From assembly GCA_015075635.1 (NCBI GenBank), contig JABTUA010000001.1, forward strand, positions 2,480,001-2,544,000: a DNA stretch of 64,000 nucleotides. Reading direction: 5' to 3'. Both the position numbers and the translations under genes were made by a program. The stretch comes from Polyangiaceae bacterium (GTDB taxonomy: Bacteria > Myxococcota_A > Polyangia > Polyangiales > Polyangiaceae). This document shows positions 42,940-51,178 of the stretch, in pieces (within the stretch, counting starts at the first letter, position 1; each line of letters opens with the position of its first letter). The notes beneath the pieces are model-generated. The model saw only the letters and a list, made by a program, of their open reading frames with translations, ran no database searches and was not told the DNA's origin.

Positions 42940-44156
42940 GCGCGGAGCGCCGACTCGCCAAGGCTCACCTGATCGCGAACAGGGGTGGGCTACTCGATGT
43001 GGGTGAAGGCGTGTGGATCGTCCCATCGCAATCGAAGGCGAAGGGCGGCTACATGGTCAACACGGCGCAAGGCACCTGTACCTGCGCTGACTTCGAAGAT
43101 TGGGGTGCCGACTGCAAGCACATCCTTGCGGTCCGTCTTTTCCAGTCTCTCCAGCATCACGTTCAACCCCATGCAAGCACCGACATCATGCGGCCGAGCT
43201 ATCCACAAGATTGGCCGGCGTACAACGAGGCCCAGACCAAGGAGAAGGAATACTTCCACATCCTGCTCCGCGATCTCTGCGCCGGTGTCGTCAGCCCGCC
43301 ACAGAACCGAGGCCGCCCTCGCCTCGGTCTCGGCGACGTGGTGCACGCGGCGACGACCAAGGTGTACACGACCATGAGCGGCCGGCGCGCGAGTACGGAT
43401 GTTCGCGAGTGCCAGAAGAACGGGTTCATCGACGACGCTCCGCACCACAACTCGATCAGCCACTATCTGACGATGCCGGCGCTGACGCCGGTGCTCACCG
43501 CGCTCGTCAGGGAGACCGCGCTGCCATTGGTGTCCGTGGAGTCGCAGTTCGCTATCGACTCCACCGGATTCGGCACCAGCGTTTACGACCGCTGGTACGG
43601 CCATGACTACGGGGAGGAGCGCCGCAAGCGCTGGCTGAAGGCACACGCCATGGTCGGCACGATCACGAACGTGGTCACGGCCATACGGGTCACGATGGGC
43701 AGCGTCGGTGATTCAACGCAACTGGCGGGCCTGGTGGCCAGCACCGCAGAGAATTTCGATATGCACGAAGTCTCCGCTGACAAGGGCTACTTGAGCGAGC
43801 CCAATCTTGTGGCAATTGAAGCTCACGGCGCTGCACCGTTCATCCCGTTCAAGAAGAACGCTGTGTCGAACCTGCCGCGAACGGAGACGTGGAGGAAGCT
43901 ATGGCACTTGTTCTGGTACAAGCGCGACGAATTCCTGAAGCACTACCACCGCCGTTCGAACGTGGAGGCCACCTTCGGAATGATCAAGAAGAAGTTCGGT
44001 GGCTCGCTGCGTTCGAAGAAGTTTCAGAGCCAAGTCAACGAAGTTCTGTGCAAGTTCCTCTGCCACAACATCGTCGTCTTGATCCACGAGATGCACGAGC
44101 TTGGGATACATCCTGAGTTCTGGCAGCCGAGCGAAGGTGGCCGTGTCCTTCACTGA
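42936..44156 (+). CDS. SWIM zinc finger-DDE transposase fusion
   Basis: 406 residues. Residues 40-66 contain CTCADFEDWGADCKH (Cys48, Cys50, Cys60, His62), a SWIM-type CxCxnCxH zinc finger that in other proteins binds DNA or partners. A DDE domain follows with AIDSTGFG (Asp208), SADKGYLS (Asp282) and RSNVEATFGMIKKKFG (Glu344), intact for the IS4/IS5-like DDE fold. No terminal inverted repeats or target duplication were found around it, and it sits inside a coupled operon (ATGA upstream; 14-bp overlap downstream). It may be a domesticated transposase or part of a larger element. Confidence 0.85.
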   Translation: MSAERRLAKAHLIANRGGLLDVGEGVWIVPSQSKAKGGYMVNTAQGTCTCADFEDWGADCKHILAVRLFQSLQHHVQPHASTDIMRPSYPQDWPAYNEAQTKEKEYFHILLRDLCAGVVSPPQNRGRPRLGLGDVVHAATTKVYTTMSGRRASTDVRECQKNGFIDDAPHHNSISHYLTMPALTPVLTALVRETALPLVSVESQFAIDSTGFGTSVYDRWYGHDYGEERRKRWLKAHAMVGTITNVVTAIRVTMGSVGDSTQLAGLVASTAENFDMHEVSADKGYLSEPNLVAIEAHGAAPFIPFKKNAVSNLPRTETWRKLWHLFWYKRDEFLKHYHRRSNVEATFGMIKKKFGGSLRSKKFQSQVNEVLCKFLCHNIVVLIHEMHELGIHPEFWQPSEGGRVLH

Positions 44157-45705
44157 CGCGGCGACCAGCGCGGGGGCCGGCGCACGACCGAGGCACCCGA
44201 TCTTTGACAAGCTCCAGCTCTCCAAGTCCCGCTTCACGGCGGGACTCCAGTGCCACAAGCGGCTCTGGCTGGAAGTCCACGAGCCCGACGCGCCCGAGTT
44301 GACGCGCACGCCGGCCGAGCAGGCCATCCTCGATCGCGGGATTCGCGTCGGCGAGGTGGCGCGGGGCCACGTTCCCGGCGGCGTCTTGATCGACGCGCCG
44401 CATCGCGATCGAGCGCGCCGCGTGCGCGAAACCAAGCGCGCCGTCAAGTCCGGCGCTCAGGTGCTCTACGAGGCCGCCTTCTTTGAGGGCGGAATCTTCG
44501 TCGCGACGGACATTCTGGAGCACGACGGCGGAGGCTGGACGCTCGCAGAGGTCAAGTCCACCACGAAGGTGAAGGCTGCGCACATTCCCGACGCCGCCGT
44601 CCAACGCTACGTGCTTGAACGCGCCGGCCTGTGTGTGAGGCGCGTCGAGATCATGCACTTGAACCGCGAGTGCCAATTCCCGAACCTGTCGAACCTCTTC
44701 GTGCGAAGTGACGTGACCCACGAGACTGAACTGGCTCTGCCTTCGATCCCTGGAGAGGCCAAACGCCAGCTCAAGGTGCTTCACGGGCCCTGCCCGAACG
44801 TGCCCGCGGGTGAGCACTGCCACGAACCGTACGAGTGCCCCTTCCTGCCCCGCTGCGCGCCGCCGCTGCCGAACCATCACGTGAGCACGCTCCACCGAAT
44901 TCGCCGAACCAAAGTGGCGGAGTTGGTGCAGCAAGGGTGCCACACAATCTTTGACCTCCCCGGCGGCCTCGTGCTCAGCGCCGTGACCGAGCGTCAGCGC
45001 AAGGCCGTGGTGGCCGGCAGGATGATCGTGGAGCCGGGGCTCGGGGCGGCGCTCGCCGCGCTCGAGCCCCCGGTCGCCTACCTCGACTTCGAAACCGTCG
45101 CGCTGGCCATTCCGGTGTGGAAAGGCTGCCGACCGTACGATGCCGTGCCGGTGCAGTTCAGCGTCCACTTCGAGGACGGCCAACACCACGAGTGGATCGC
45201 TGATGGGCCCGCCGACCCGCGAGAGAAACTCGCGGCGGCCCTGGTACACGCCGTGCGCGGCGCGAAGAGGATCGCGGCGTACAACTCGCCGTTCGAGCGG
45301 CGCTGCATCGAGCATCTGCGAGACAACCTTCCGCGCACCGCCAAGGCCCTCGAAGGCGTAATCGCGCGGCTGGTGGACGTGCTGCCGATTGTCCGGGACC
45401 ACGTGTACCATCCGGACTTCGGTGGAAGCTTCTCCCTCAAGCGCGTCTTTCCGGCACTGCTCGGACGAGATGGCTACGCCGAACTCGAAATTGCGGATGG
45501 CGGTACAGCGAGCGTAGAACTAGAGCGGCTGATGTTCGACCTTGAGCTGACCGAAAGCAGCCGCAGCAAAGCGAAGGCGTCCCTCTTGGAGTATTGCTCG
45601 CTGGATGCGATGCCCCTTGTTGACCTCGTGGAGTGCCTCCGCGCCCTGGGCGGTCCCGTGGGCATTCCGCCGCATATCGATCATGGGCAACAAGAGAAAG
45701 AGTAG
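44143..45705 (+). CDS. DUF2779 protein: Cas4-like nuclease fused to DEDD exonuclease
   Basis: 520 residues from GTG 44143, with AAGGTGG just upstream. N-terminal PD-(D/E)xK part: Asp123 (ATDIL), Glu136-x-Lys138 (LAEVKS), then QRY (154-156). Cys37 (LQCHKRLW) with Cys226, Cys232 and Cys238 (CHEPYECPFLPRC) can hold a 4Fe-4S cluster, as in Cas4/AddB. C-terminal RNase-H-fold exonuclease: Asp315-Phe-Glu317 (YLDFET), Asn381/Glu385 (YNSPFE) and YCSLD near the end, a DEDDy-like set. All catalytic residues seem present. It overlaps the transposase gene by 14 bp. Processing of DNA ends is the natural role. Confidence 0.83.
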   Translation: MSFTDAATSAGAGARPRHPIFDKLQLSKSRFTAGLQCHKRLWLEVHEPDAPELTRTPAEQAILDRGIRVGEVARGHVPGGVLIDAPHRDRARRVRETKRAVKSGAQVLYEAAFFEGGIFVATDILEHDGGGWTLAEVKSTTKVKAAHIPDAAVQRYVLERAGLCVRRVEIMHLNRECQFPNLSNLFVRSDVTHETELALPSIPGEAKRQLKVLHGPCPNVPAGEHCHEPYECPFLPRCAPPLPNHHVSTLHRIRRTKVAELVQQGCHTIFDLPGGLVLSAVTERQRKAVVAGRMIVEPGLGAALAALEPPVAYLDFETVALAIPVWKGCRPYDAVPVQFSVHFEDGQHHEWIADGPADPREKLAAALVHAVRGAKRIAAYNSPFERRCIEHLRDNLPRTAKALEGVIARLVDVLPIVRDHVYHPDFGGSFSLKRVFPALLGRDGYAELEIADGGTASVELERLMFDLELTESSRSKAKASLLEYCSLDAMPLVDLVECLRALGGPVGIPPHIDHGQQEKE

Positions 45706-45979
45706 GGCGAACTCGGCGGAGTTGACGGACTCAGCGGTACTGGCCGCTCTCACAAGCATGCTTCGCGTCCGCATTCCCACGATGGGCGGGGCTCTGGGGG
45801 AACCAGAACTTGCGGAGCATCTCAGTACCCAGCTCCACCTGGACGAAGGCACTGGAGAGCGAGCGTACTGGCATGCTGGCTACGTATCGGCGATGCGGGA
45901 CATGCTGCGGATGATCGAGCATCGGGTGGACGAGTATCCCATGACGGATGGCGACACTCACCCGTCGTCTTCGTCTTGA
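45683..45979 (+). CDS. Small hypothetical protein ending the nuclease operon
   Basis: 98 residues from ATG 45683, overlapping the nuclease gene by 23 bp. Basic N-terminus (GNKRKSRANS), helical middle (RAYWHAGYVSAMRDMLRMIEHRVDEYP) and Ser/Asp tail. No family or motif recognised. Overlap on the same strand supports co-expression with the nuclease; its last 22 bp overlap the convergent GIY-YIG remnant. Confidence 0.58.
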   Translation: MGNKRKSRANSAELTDSAVLAALTSMLRVRIPTMGGALGEPELAEHLSTQLHLDEGTGERAYWHAGYVSAMRDMLRMIEHRVDEYPMTDGDTHPSSSS

Positions 45980-46348
45980 TCTCCTGAAAAACAGGCGTCG
46001 CTAACGGGGCACCTATACTTCTTCCCAGCCGGACGAGGCGGGTGCGCATCATTGTCTGGGGGCTCGAAGTCATGAAAGATCCTACACTCGCGCTCGTAGG
46101 ATTCTTTCACCGGGCTGAAGTAGTCGAACTTGAAGTGGGTAGACTTCAGTTTTGACTTGTCGTTGTCGTGCTGGTGAAGACGGCCGCGGACGCCCTCGGC
46201 ATGATTATCCGAACGGCCAACGTATCTCACGATGAACTTGCCATCGTCATCTGCCAAGAACGTACACGCCGATGCAAGTGCCCTCTTTCACGTGCAAGTC
46301 GATCTCGGCTCTCGGGAATGGCCCGCGTTTGAGGCCAGTTGATGGCAT
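45958..46348 (-). pseudogene. GIY-YIG nuclease gene with one-base frameshift
   Basis: The frame from ATG 46348 reads a short N-terminus, then EGTCIGVYVL (the GIY motif), and hits TGA at about 46250. Shifting by one base at 46258 continues directly into ADDDGKFIVRYVGRSD (YIG motif), the catalytic Arg in GRLHQHD, Glu in YERECRIFHDF and Asn in PPDND, with a Cys-containing tail. Joined, this is a complete GIY-YIG domain of about 129 residues. An extra base, a sequencing error or programmed frameshifting would each explain it. Follows the first GIY-YIG gene by 8 bp. Confidence 0.75.
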
Positions 46349-46356
46349 GGTCCGCA

Positions 46357-46638
46357 CTACCTTTCGCCGCAATCAGGATCGAACTCATCGCGCAGCTGGT
46401 GTTCGACCACGCGCCGCCCGGCCTTCTTCTTCCCCGGCGTCCACACCACCTGAACGCGGACGGCCCCAACGGCGTTCTCACTCCAGCACGCACGTCGCTC
46501 GTGGGTCCTGATACGCTGGCCGACCTTGGCGGACTCGCCCACGTCGAGCACGTTGCCTTCCTCGTCGTGGACGATGTACACGCCGGATCGCTTCGGGATG
46601 TACCGGTTTGGCAAAGAGAAGTTTCGTTTCTTTGGCAT
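46357..46638 (-). CDS. GIY-YIG family endonuclease-like protein
   Basis: 93 residues. RSGVYIVHDEEG supplies the GIY part, NVLDVGES the YIG-like part, RIRTHE the catalytic Arg, and VVEHQLRDEF the metal-binding Glu. This is a minimal stand-alone GIY-YIG domain, as in UvrC-N or phage and restriction nucleases; no DNA-binding domain is fused. It follows the XRE gene by 59 bp and precedes the frameshifted paralog, forming a regulator-nuclease-nuclease cassette. Confidence 0.75.
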   Translation of the reverse strand: MPKKRNFSLPNRYIPKRSGVYIVHDEEGNVLDVGESAKVGQRIRTHERRACWSENAVGAVRVQVVWTPGKKKAGRRVVEHQLRDEFDPDCGER

Positions 46639-46697
46639 GGTGGCCTCGCCACGACAAAATGCTGACGCGCGATAGCGACCCAGTCAAGGTGGCAGCC

Positions 46698-46976
46698 TCA
46701 CCGACGACGCGATGATCCGCGTGCTGGGGGCCGACCGCGGGGAACGGCGCGTGACACAGGATCATCCAGCAAGTCCCTGGTGAGCACGCCGAGCAGCCGC
46801 GCGAGCCGCACCATCGTCTTGAGCGTCAGGTTCTGCTTGCCGCGCTCCATCGCCTGAAAGTTCCGTAACGCGATGCCGAGCTTCTCCGCGGCCTGCTCCT
46901 GCGTCCACCCGCGCCGCATTCGGAACTCGCGGATCTTGCGCCCCACGTCGCGGATGACCTGGCTTGGCTTCTCCAC
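46698..46976 (-). CDS. XRE-family transcriptional regulator
   Basis: 92 residues from GTG 46976. Residues about 8-65 form a helix-turn-helix: IREFRMRRGWTQEQAAEKLGIALRNFQAMERGKQNLTLKTMVRLARLLG. A basic Arg/Pro tail follows. Likely represses its own operon with the GIY-YIG genes; two inverted repeats (46981-46999, 47013-47026) lie immediately upstream. May also act at 42631-42653, which shares the GTATAC core; that is a hypothesis. Confidence 0.85.
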   Translation of the reverse strand: MEKPSQVIRDVGRKIREFRMRRGWTQEQAAEKLGIALRNFQAMERGKQNLTLKTMVRLARLLGVLTRDLLDDPVSRAVPRGRPPARGSSRRR

Positions 46977-46980
46977 GCCG

Positions 46981-46999
46981 CCACGGTCGTTTCCCGTGG
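46981..46999. promoter_or_regulatory. Inverted repeat CCACGG / CCGTGG before XRE gene
   Basis: Perfect 6-bp arms around a 7-bp centre, starting 5 bp before the GTG start of the XRE gene. A position covering the ribosome site suits an autoregulatory operator. Confidence 0.45.
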
Positions 47000-47012
47000 T
47001 CCCTCGAAACAG

Positions 47013-47026
47013 GATGGTATACCATC
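47013..47026. promoter_or_regulatory. 14-bp perfect palindrome in divergent promoter
   Basis: GATGGTATACCATC lies between the XRE gene (left) and the lipoprotein gene at 47054 (right), 28 bp from the latter. It is the most AT-rich spot in the divergent region, so it likely overlaps a promoter. A repressor here could control both directions. Confidence 0.65.
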
Positions 47027-47053
47027 TCCTTCGATCCGGAGGAGGCGTAAGCC

Positions 47054-48340
47054 GTGCTCACCCGAGTACCCTGCCTGGTTCTTTCCGCCACCATCGTCTG
47101 CGCCGCTGCCTGCGCGCCCTACGAGACGCAAACCGTCCAGAACAACCCGCGCCCCGATCCATCACGCCAGGCCCAGGCGCAGCATGAGCAGAAGCCCGGC
47201 GACCTGACCGGCGAGGCCAAGGTGTCGGGAAACTCCGTCAACGTGCTCGTCCAGAAGACCACGCTGTGCCGCGACGTGACCACAACACCCATGGTCGCGG
47301 ACACCACCGCCAAGAAGAAGCTCACGAGCGTCGGGCGGGGCACGCAGTACTTGCTCGTCGGGGGGGCGGTCGTGCTCGCAGGCGTCGGCGCGTACATGGT
47401 TGGCGGCCCGTGCAAGAAGACGGACACCGACGCAGCCGGCAAAGATGTGGAGCGCGACTGCACGTCCCAAGAGGCCAAGGATCAGAAGAACGGCGGCGTC
47501 GGACTAGTCGTCGTCGGCGGTGCGGCTGGGGCGATGTTCGTTGTCAACGTGTTCCGCAGCCAGGACACGCAAGAAGTGGGGCCGACGCAGCCCTGGCGCA
47601 CGGAGACACCCTGGAAGCAGTGCGAGACAGCGGCAGCAGCGAAAGTCACCGTGACGCTTTCGCTCCGAGGCGCGCAGCGGACGGCGCTGACGGAGCAAGA
47701 CGGCATCGCACGCTTCGATCTTGCCGGTGAGGAACCGCCACGCGGGATCGACGAGACTCCGATCACTGACGCGCGCGTAGGCAACGTGAAAGTGGCAGAC
47801 GTTGATCTGTCCCGCCTGGATGTGTTCCCCCAGTGGAAGGAGCAGCTGCGCTCGGAACGCGCCGCGCGCGAGGAGAAAACTCGGCTCGAAGAGGAGAAGC
47901 GCGCCGCAGAAGAAGCGGCGCTCCGCGAGAAGCTGAAGGAGCAAGCCGACCAGTGCAAGGCCGGTGACGCGCAAGCCTGTTACGCTCTGGGGCAGCGGTC
48001 GAGCAACGCGGCCTGGTTCAAGAAAGCCTGCGAGCTGAACTACCAGGCAGGCTGCATCGCCTACCAGAAGGCGCTGGACGACAAGCGCGAGGCAGAAGCT
48101 CGTCGCCGAGCACGGGAAGCACAGAAGGCATTGTCCGACGCGGCGAGCGACCCCTGGCTGCGGGCGCGACGGAGCGTGCTCGTGCAGTGTCTGCTCGACA
48201 ACGGCGGAACCGCGATGGCCGAGGGCCTCTGCAAGCAGCTGCTGGAAACGAAGCTCAAGCCGCTGGTGGAGCGCAGCTGCATCGAGCTGTGCAAGGGCGA
48301 CAAGATGGGCGACTGCGACCGGCGATGCACTCGGCGCTGA
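47054..48340 (+). CDS. Lipoprotein with internal membrane segments and Sel1-like tail
   Basis: 428 residues from GTG 47054 with GGAGGAGG just upstream. Lipobox AAAC, then two hydrophobic glycine-rich segments (about 98-116 and 150-168), a charged coiled coil (about 270-300, RLEEEKRAAEEAALREKLKEQ) and Cys-paired helices (CKAGDAQACYALGQ, ACELNYQAGC) resembling Sel1 repeats. Domain mix is unusual for a lipoprotein; topology is uncertain. Function unknown. Confidence 0.65.
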   Translation: MLTRVPCLVLSATIVCAAACAPYETQTVQNNPRPDPSRQAQAQHEQKPGDLTGEAKVSGNSVNVLVQKTTLCRDVTTTPMVADTTAKKKLTSVGRGTQYLLVGGAVVLAGVGAYMVGGPCKKTDTDAAGKDVERDCTSQEAKDQKNGGVGLVVVGGAAGAMFVVNVFRSQDTQEVGPTQPWRTETPWKQCETAAAAKVTVTLSLRGAQRTALTEQDGIARFDLAGEEPPRGIDETPITDARVGNVKVADVDLSRLDVFPQWKEQLRSERAAREEKTRLEEEKRAAEEAALREKLKEQADQCKAGDAQACYALGQRSSNAAWFKKACELNYQAGCIAYQKALDDKREAEARRRAREAQKALSDAASDPWLRARRSVLVQCLLDNGGTAMAEGLCKQLLETKLKPLVERSCIELCKGDKMGDCDRRCTRR

Positions 48341-48380
48341 CGGGCGGGGACTTCGGGCTGGCGGAGAGAAAAGGCGGGGG

Positions 48381-48848
48381 TCAGAATCCGGGCTGACACG
48401 AGCCCGCCGCCGTACAGCCCTTTTTGATCAAGCAGCAAATTAGTCCTGGCGGGCAACCTCCAGGGATTGCAAAGCAGTCGCATGTCTTGCTTGCCCCCGA
48501 AGTGAGGCATCCGCCGTTGCAAGGCGCGCCTCCGCAGCAGGTAGTAACGGCTCCGGGCCCCGGCTCTGGCGCGCACCATTGGTCTTCGCCAGCGTCGAGG
48601 TATGGGTTCGGGCTCATGTAGTCGATGCTCGAATCCGGAATGATGATTCCTCCTCCACCGCCACCCCAGCCGCTGGAGTCTGGAGACGAGCCACCGGACC
48701 CGGCTGTTCCGCCGTTTGCGCTGCCGCCTGTCCCCGCGCCAGTCCCGCCGGAGCTACTTGTGTGATCGTCGTTCGACGATTCTCCGCCGCACATGACCAG
48801 CAACACGAGCGTGGCAACGCCGGTGCTTACGAACTTCAGTTCCCGCAT
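48381..48848 (-). CDS. Cys-rich lipoprotein with Gly-rich linker
   Basis: 155 residues from ATG 48848. Signal peptide with lipobox-like VMC, Gly/Ser linker with a run of glycines, then about 12 cysteines in the last 65 residues (TTCCGGAPCNGGCL, CCLIKKGC). It resembles its upstream neighbour in layout: signal, Gly linker, small disulfide domain. Overlaps that neighbour by 13 bp. Function unknown. Confidence 0.65.
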   Translation of the reverse strand: MRELKFVSTGVATLVLLVMCGGESSNDDHTSSSGGTGAGTGGSANGGTAGSGGSSPDSSGWGGGGGGIIIPDSSIDYMSPNPYLDAGEDQWCAPEPGPGAVTTCCGGAPCNGGCLTSGASKTCDCFAIPGGCPPGLICCLIKKGCTAAGSCQPGF

Positions 48849-49246
48849 AGCTTCTCGCTCGCGCAGACGCTGCCGCAACAAACCGTGGGAACCCAGCAGC
48901 CACCGCTGATCGCGCCGCAGTAGCACTCGCCGGTCTTGGGATTGCACTGCCCACGACAGAGCTTGCCATTGCAGCACGCGTGAATGCCCTTCACAGGGTA
49001 GTCGCAAGACTCCGGATCGATCACCTGGGCGTCGCCATCAACGTCCGCTTGCGCATCTGCATCGGCGTGACCGGCGTCCAGCACGCCGCCCATTCCGCCC
49101 GATTGTGCGCTCCCTTCCATCGCGTCACTGACTACTCCGCCAGCGCCACCGTGGCCCATGCCGCCTCCGCCGAGAGAGGAGTCAGTCGTCGAGTGCCCGG
49201 CGCACGCTGCCAAGATTCCGGCGATAGCTGTCAAGGCCGCTCTCAC
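48836..49246 (-). CDS. Small Cys-rich lipoprotein
   Basis: 136 residues. GTG 49246 overlaps the stop of the sialidase-like gene (GTGA). Lipobox LAAC, Gly/Asp linker, then a compact domain with CCNGKLCRGQCNPKTGECYC and CCGSVC, a knottin-like cysteine spacing. Middle gene of a three-lipoprotein operon. Function unknown. Confidence 0.65.
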   Translation of the reverse strand: MRAALTAIAGILAACAGHSTTDSSLGGGGMGHGGAGGVVSDAMEGSAQSGGMGGVLDAGHADADAQADVDGDAQVIDPESCDYPVKGIHACCNGKLCRGQCNPKTGECYCGAISGGCWVPTVCCGSVCASEKLCGN

Positions 49247-50808
49247 GGGAAGACCGTGGCATTCACATGTACGGACTCGGCGGTGAATGCCTTCTGGTCG
49301 GCCGGGTTGCAGCCGTCATACGATTGCGTGAACGCCGTTACGAACAGCGCACGACCAAACGTGTCGCGATCAACGGCTTGTAGGTCATCGTAGTCGCCCC
49401 AATAGAACGTCGTCGTGGTGGGACACGCCTCTCGGCTGGGCACGGCGGTCAGTGGGGTCAGCGGCGCGGTAGGCGAATCGAGCACGGCGCGAAGGACTGC
49501 GACGGTTCCGCCTGGATCAAACTGCGTCGTCTGGTACTGTATGCCCCAACGTTCCCCGAAGCCCGGTTCGTTGGGTTCAACACGGATGAGAGGGTTGAAT
49601 CTATCGGCGACCGGCCCGGGCGGAGACGTGCCCCACGCGTAGGCGACCTGGCACCCGGTCAACTCTGGCGTGCATGAAACGATGCGAAGCGACAGGTTCC
49701 CGTTCTCGGGATTTCGGGTGTTGAAAAAGAATCGCACCTCAGTCTCGCCGACATCGAACGAGAACTGGTTGGCCGTCCGCATCGGCCCATTCGCGGTCGT
49801 CACCGTCGGTCCGATCGGGACATTGAGCGATCCCGGCATGATGTTGAACGTCGGTGGTGCCCACACGCCGTCCTCGAAATAGGTTGCAGCCAAGGCCGAA
49901 GTGTCCACGTCGAAACTGTATTGTTGGGCGATGTAGACGCGTCCGCGGTACTGGTCGAAGCGAACCCTCGGATGCATCACGAAGTTCTGGCTGTCCGGGA
50001 ACGGCAGGTCCAGCAATGCGAACTGCGGAGAGCTGATCGTGGATCGCCACACGTGAGGTGTGCCAGCAGGCACGTCGTGCACCGCGTAGAAGACCTGCCC
50101 TGTCGCGGTGCCGGTCATGCTCCCGCCGTCGTAAAAGTCGCCCTTGCAGTACTGGTACTCGCCGAAGCCTGAGCAGTCGTCGTCGCTCAGGCAACTCTGG
50201 CCATTACTGTCGCCGACGCCGCCGGGGCACAGAATGCACTTGTGGCAGGTCGGGTGATTGAAACACTCAGCTTGCCCAAAACTGAGCCCGCCATCACCCG
50301 AGCGAGCTACGCAGGCTCCATCCACTTCACCGTTGACGAAGCCGCTCAACGTTCCGCCGCTCGCAAGGAACGGCCGGAACGAGATGGCTAGGTAGCCCAT
50401 GAACACGTTGGAATTTTCGGGCTCGCTTGTCTGCGTAGTGATCGCCGGGTCGCTCCATATTGCCCACCAGCCTTGCTCCAGAGGCGGTGCCACCTTCCCG
50501 CCGTACGTGAAGCTTTGGCCCTGGTCGAGCGAGTACGACCAACCCATGAGGCTTGCGCCAGGGTGGATCGTTCGCGTCGAACTCGTGTACTCGATGTAGC
50601 CGTTCGCCTCGTTATCCGTGTCGTCGTTGTAGGCCACAACCACGGACGGCGCGAAGTCCAGGGTGCTCGAAACCGCGATTGCCGTCTCGGACTGCGGATC
50701 ATCGAGCGTCGTGTCCGGGCCGCCCGTGACCCGCACGCCTTGGTCCTGGCAACCAAATGCTGCAAGCACGCCGATCGCTGGAAACGCCCGAAGAAGTGTC
50801 CGCCCCAT
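49243..50808 (-). CDS. Lipoprotein, sialidase/BNR-type propeller fold
   Basis: 521 residues from ATG 50808. Lipobox AFGC, then a long beta-rich domain with repeated Ser/Asp-x-Asp-x-Gly-x-Thr/Ser-Phe elements (SLDQGQSFTYGG, SGDGGLSFGQA), the Asp-box signature of BNR propellers. A Cys-rich insert (CHKCILCPGG, CLSDDDCSG) interrupts it. Lacks the catalytic Arg triad that I could recognise, so sugar cleavage is not claimed. First gene of the operon ending at 48381. Confidence 0.66.
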   Translation of the reverse strand: MGRTLLRAFPAIGVLAAFGCQDQGVRVTGGPDTTLDDPQSETAIAVSSTLDFAPSVVVAYNDDTDNEANGYIEYTSSTRTIHPGASLMGWSYSLDQGQSFTYGGKVAPPLEQGWWAIWSDPAITTQTSEPENSNVFMGYLAISFRPFLASGGTLSGFVNGEVDGACVARSGDGGLSFGQAECFNHPTCHKCILCPGGVGDSNGQSCLSDDDCSGFGEYQYCKGDFYDGGSMTGTATGQVFYAVHDVPAGTPHVWRSTISSPQFALLDLPFPDSQNFVMHPRVRFDQYRGRVYIAQQYSFDVDTSALAATYFEDGVWAPPTFNIMPGSLNVPIGPTVTTANGPMRTANQFSFDVGETEVRFFFNTRNPENGNLSLRIVSCTPELTGCQVAYAWGTSPPGPVADRFNPLIRVEPNEPGFGERWGIQYQTTQFDPGGTVAVLRAVLDSPTAPLTPLTAVPSREACPTTTTFYWGDYDDLQAVDRDTFGRALFVTAFTQSYDGCNPADQKAFTAESVHVNATVFP

Positions 50809-51178
50809 GGGGAAAGAATCGCAGCAGCCCCTATGTCGGTCAAGATGTGGAACCGCAACTCACGCTGCGTCAGCTTTCGCGCCCGATGCCTGAGCAACTA
50901 CCGGGGCCAGCGCTCGCGGCTCGCCAACGGAAATTCGGGACGGCCCGGGTCATGGTGAACGCGAGCGCTCCCGACATCGTGGCTGACGGATCCGGTGGCA
51001 CACTCGCTGAGCGGCATTTTTTCGACCCGATGTACCGCGCCGCGTAATTCCTGGTCAGGATTTGGGTTTTTGGGGCAGGCGCGCCTTTTAGGGCAAAGCC
51101 AGCGCTATTGCCCCCCTGCAACTAGCAGACCAACCGATCGCAACGGCTTCATCGCTTCCCTCCTGGCCCGACGGGATT
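50809..51178. other. Gene-free stretch at right edge of accessory region
   Basis: 370 bp with open frames on both strands but none with a credible start, ribosome site or protein-like composition. A G-rich run (51063-51074) and GGCGCGCCTTTT near 51080 are the only notable features. It probably contains the promoter of the lipoprotein operon ending at 48381 and decayed sequence. Confidence 0.4.

Noticed and set aside
50870-51121. Minus-strand frame in the gene-free stretch, possible transposase remnant
   Set aside because: No catalytic motif, no ribosome site, and no match I can recognise.
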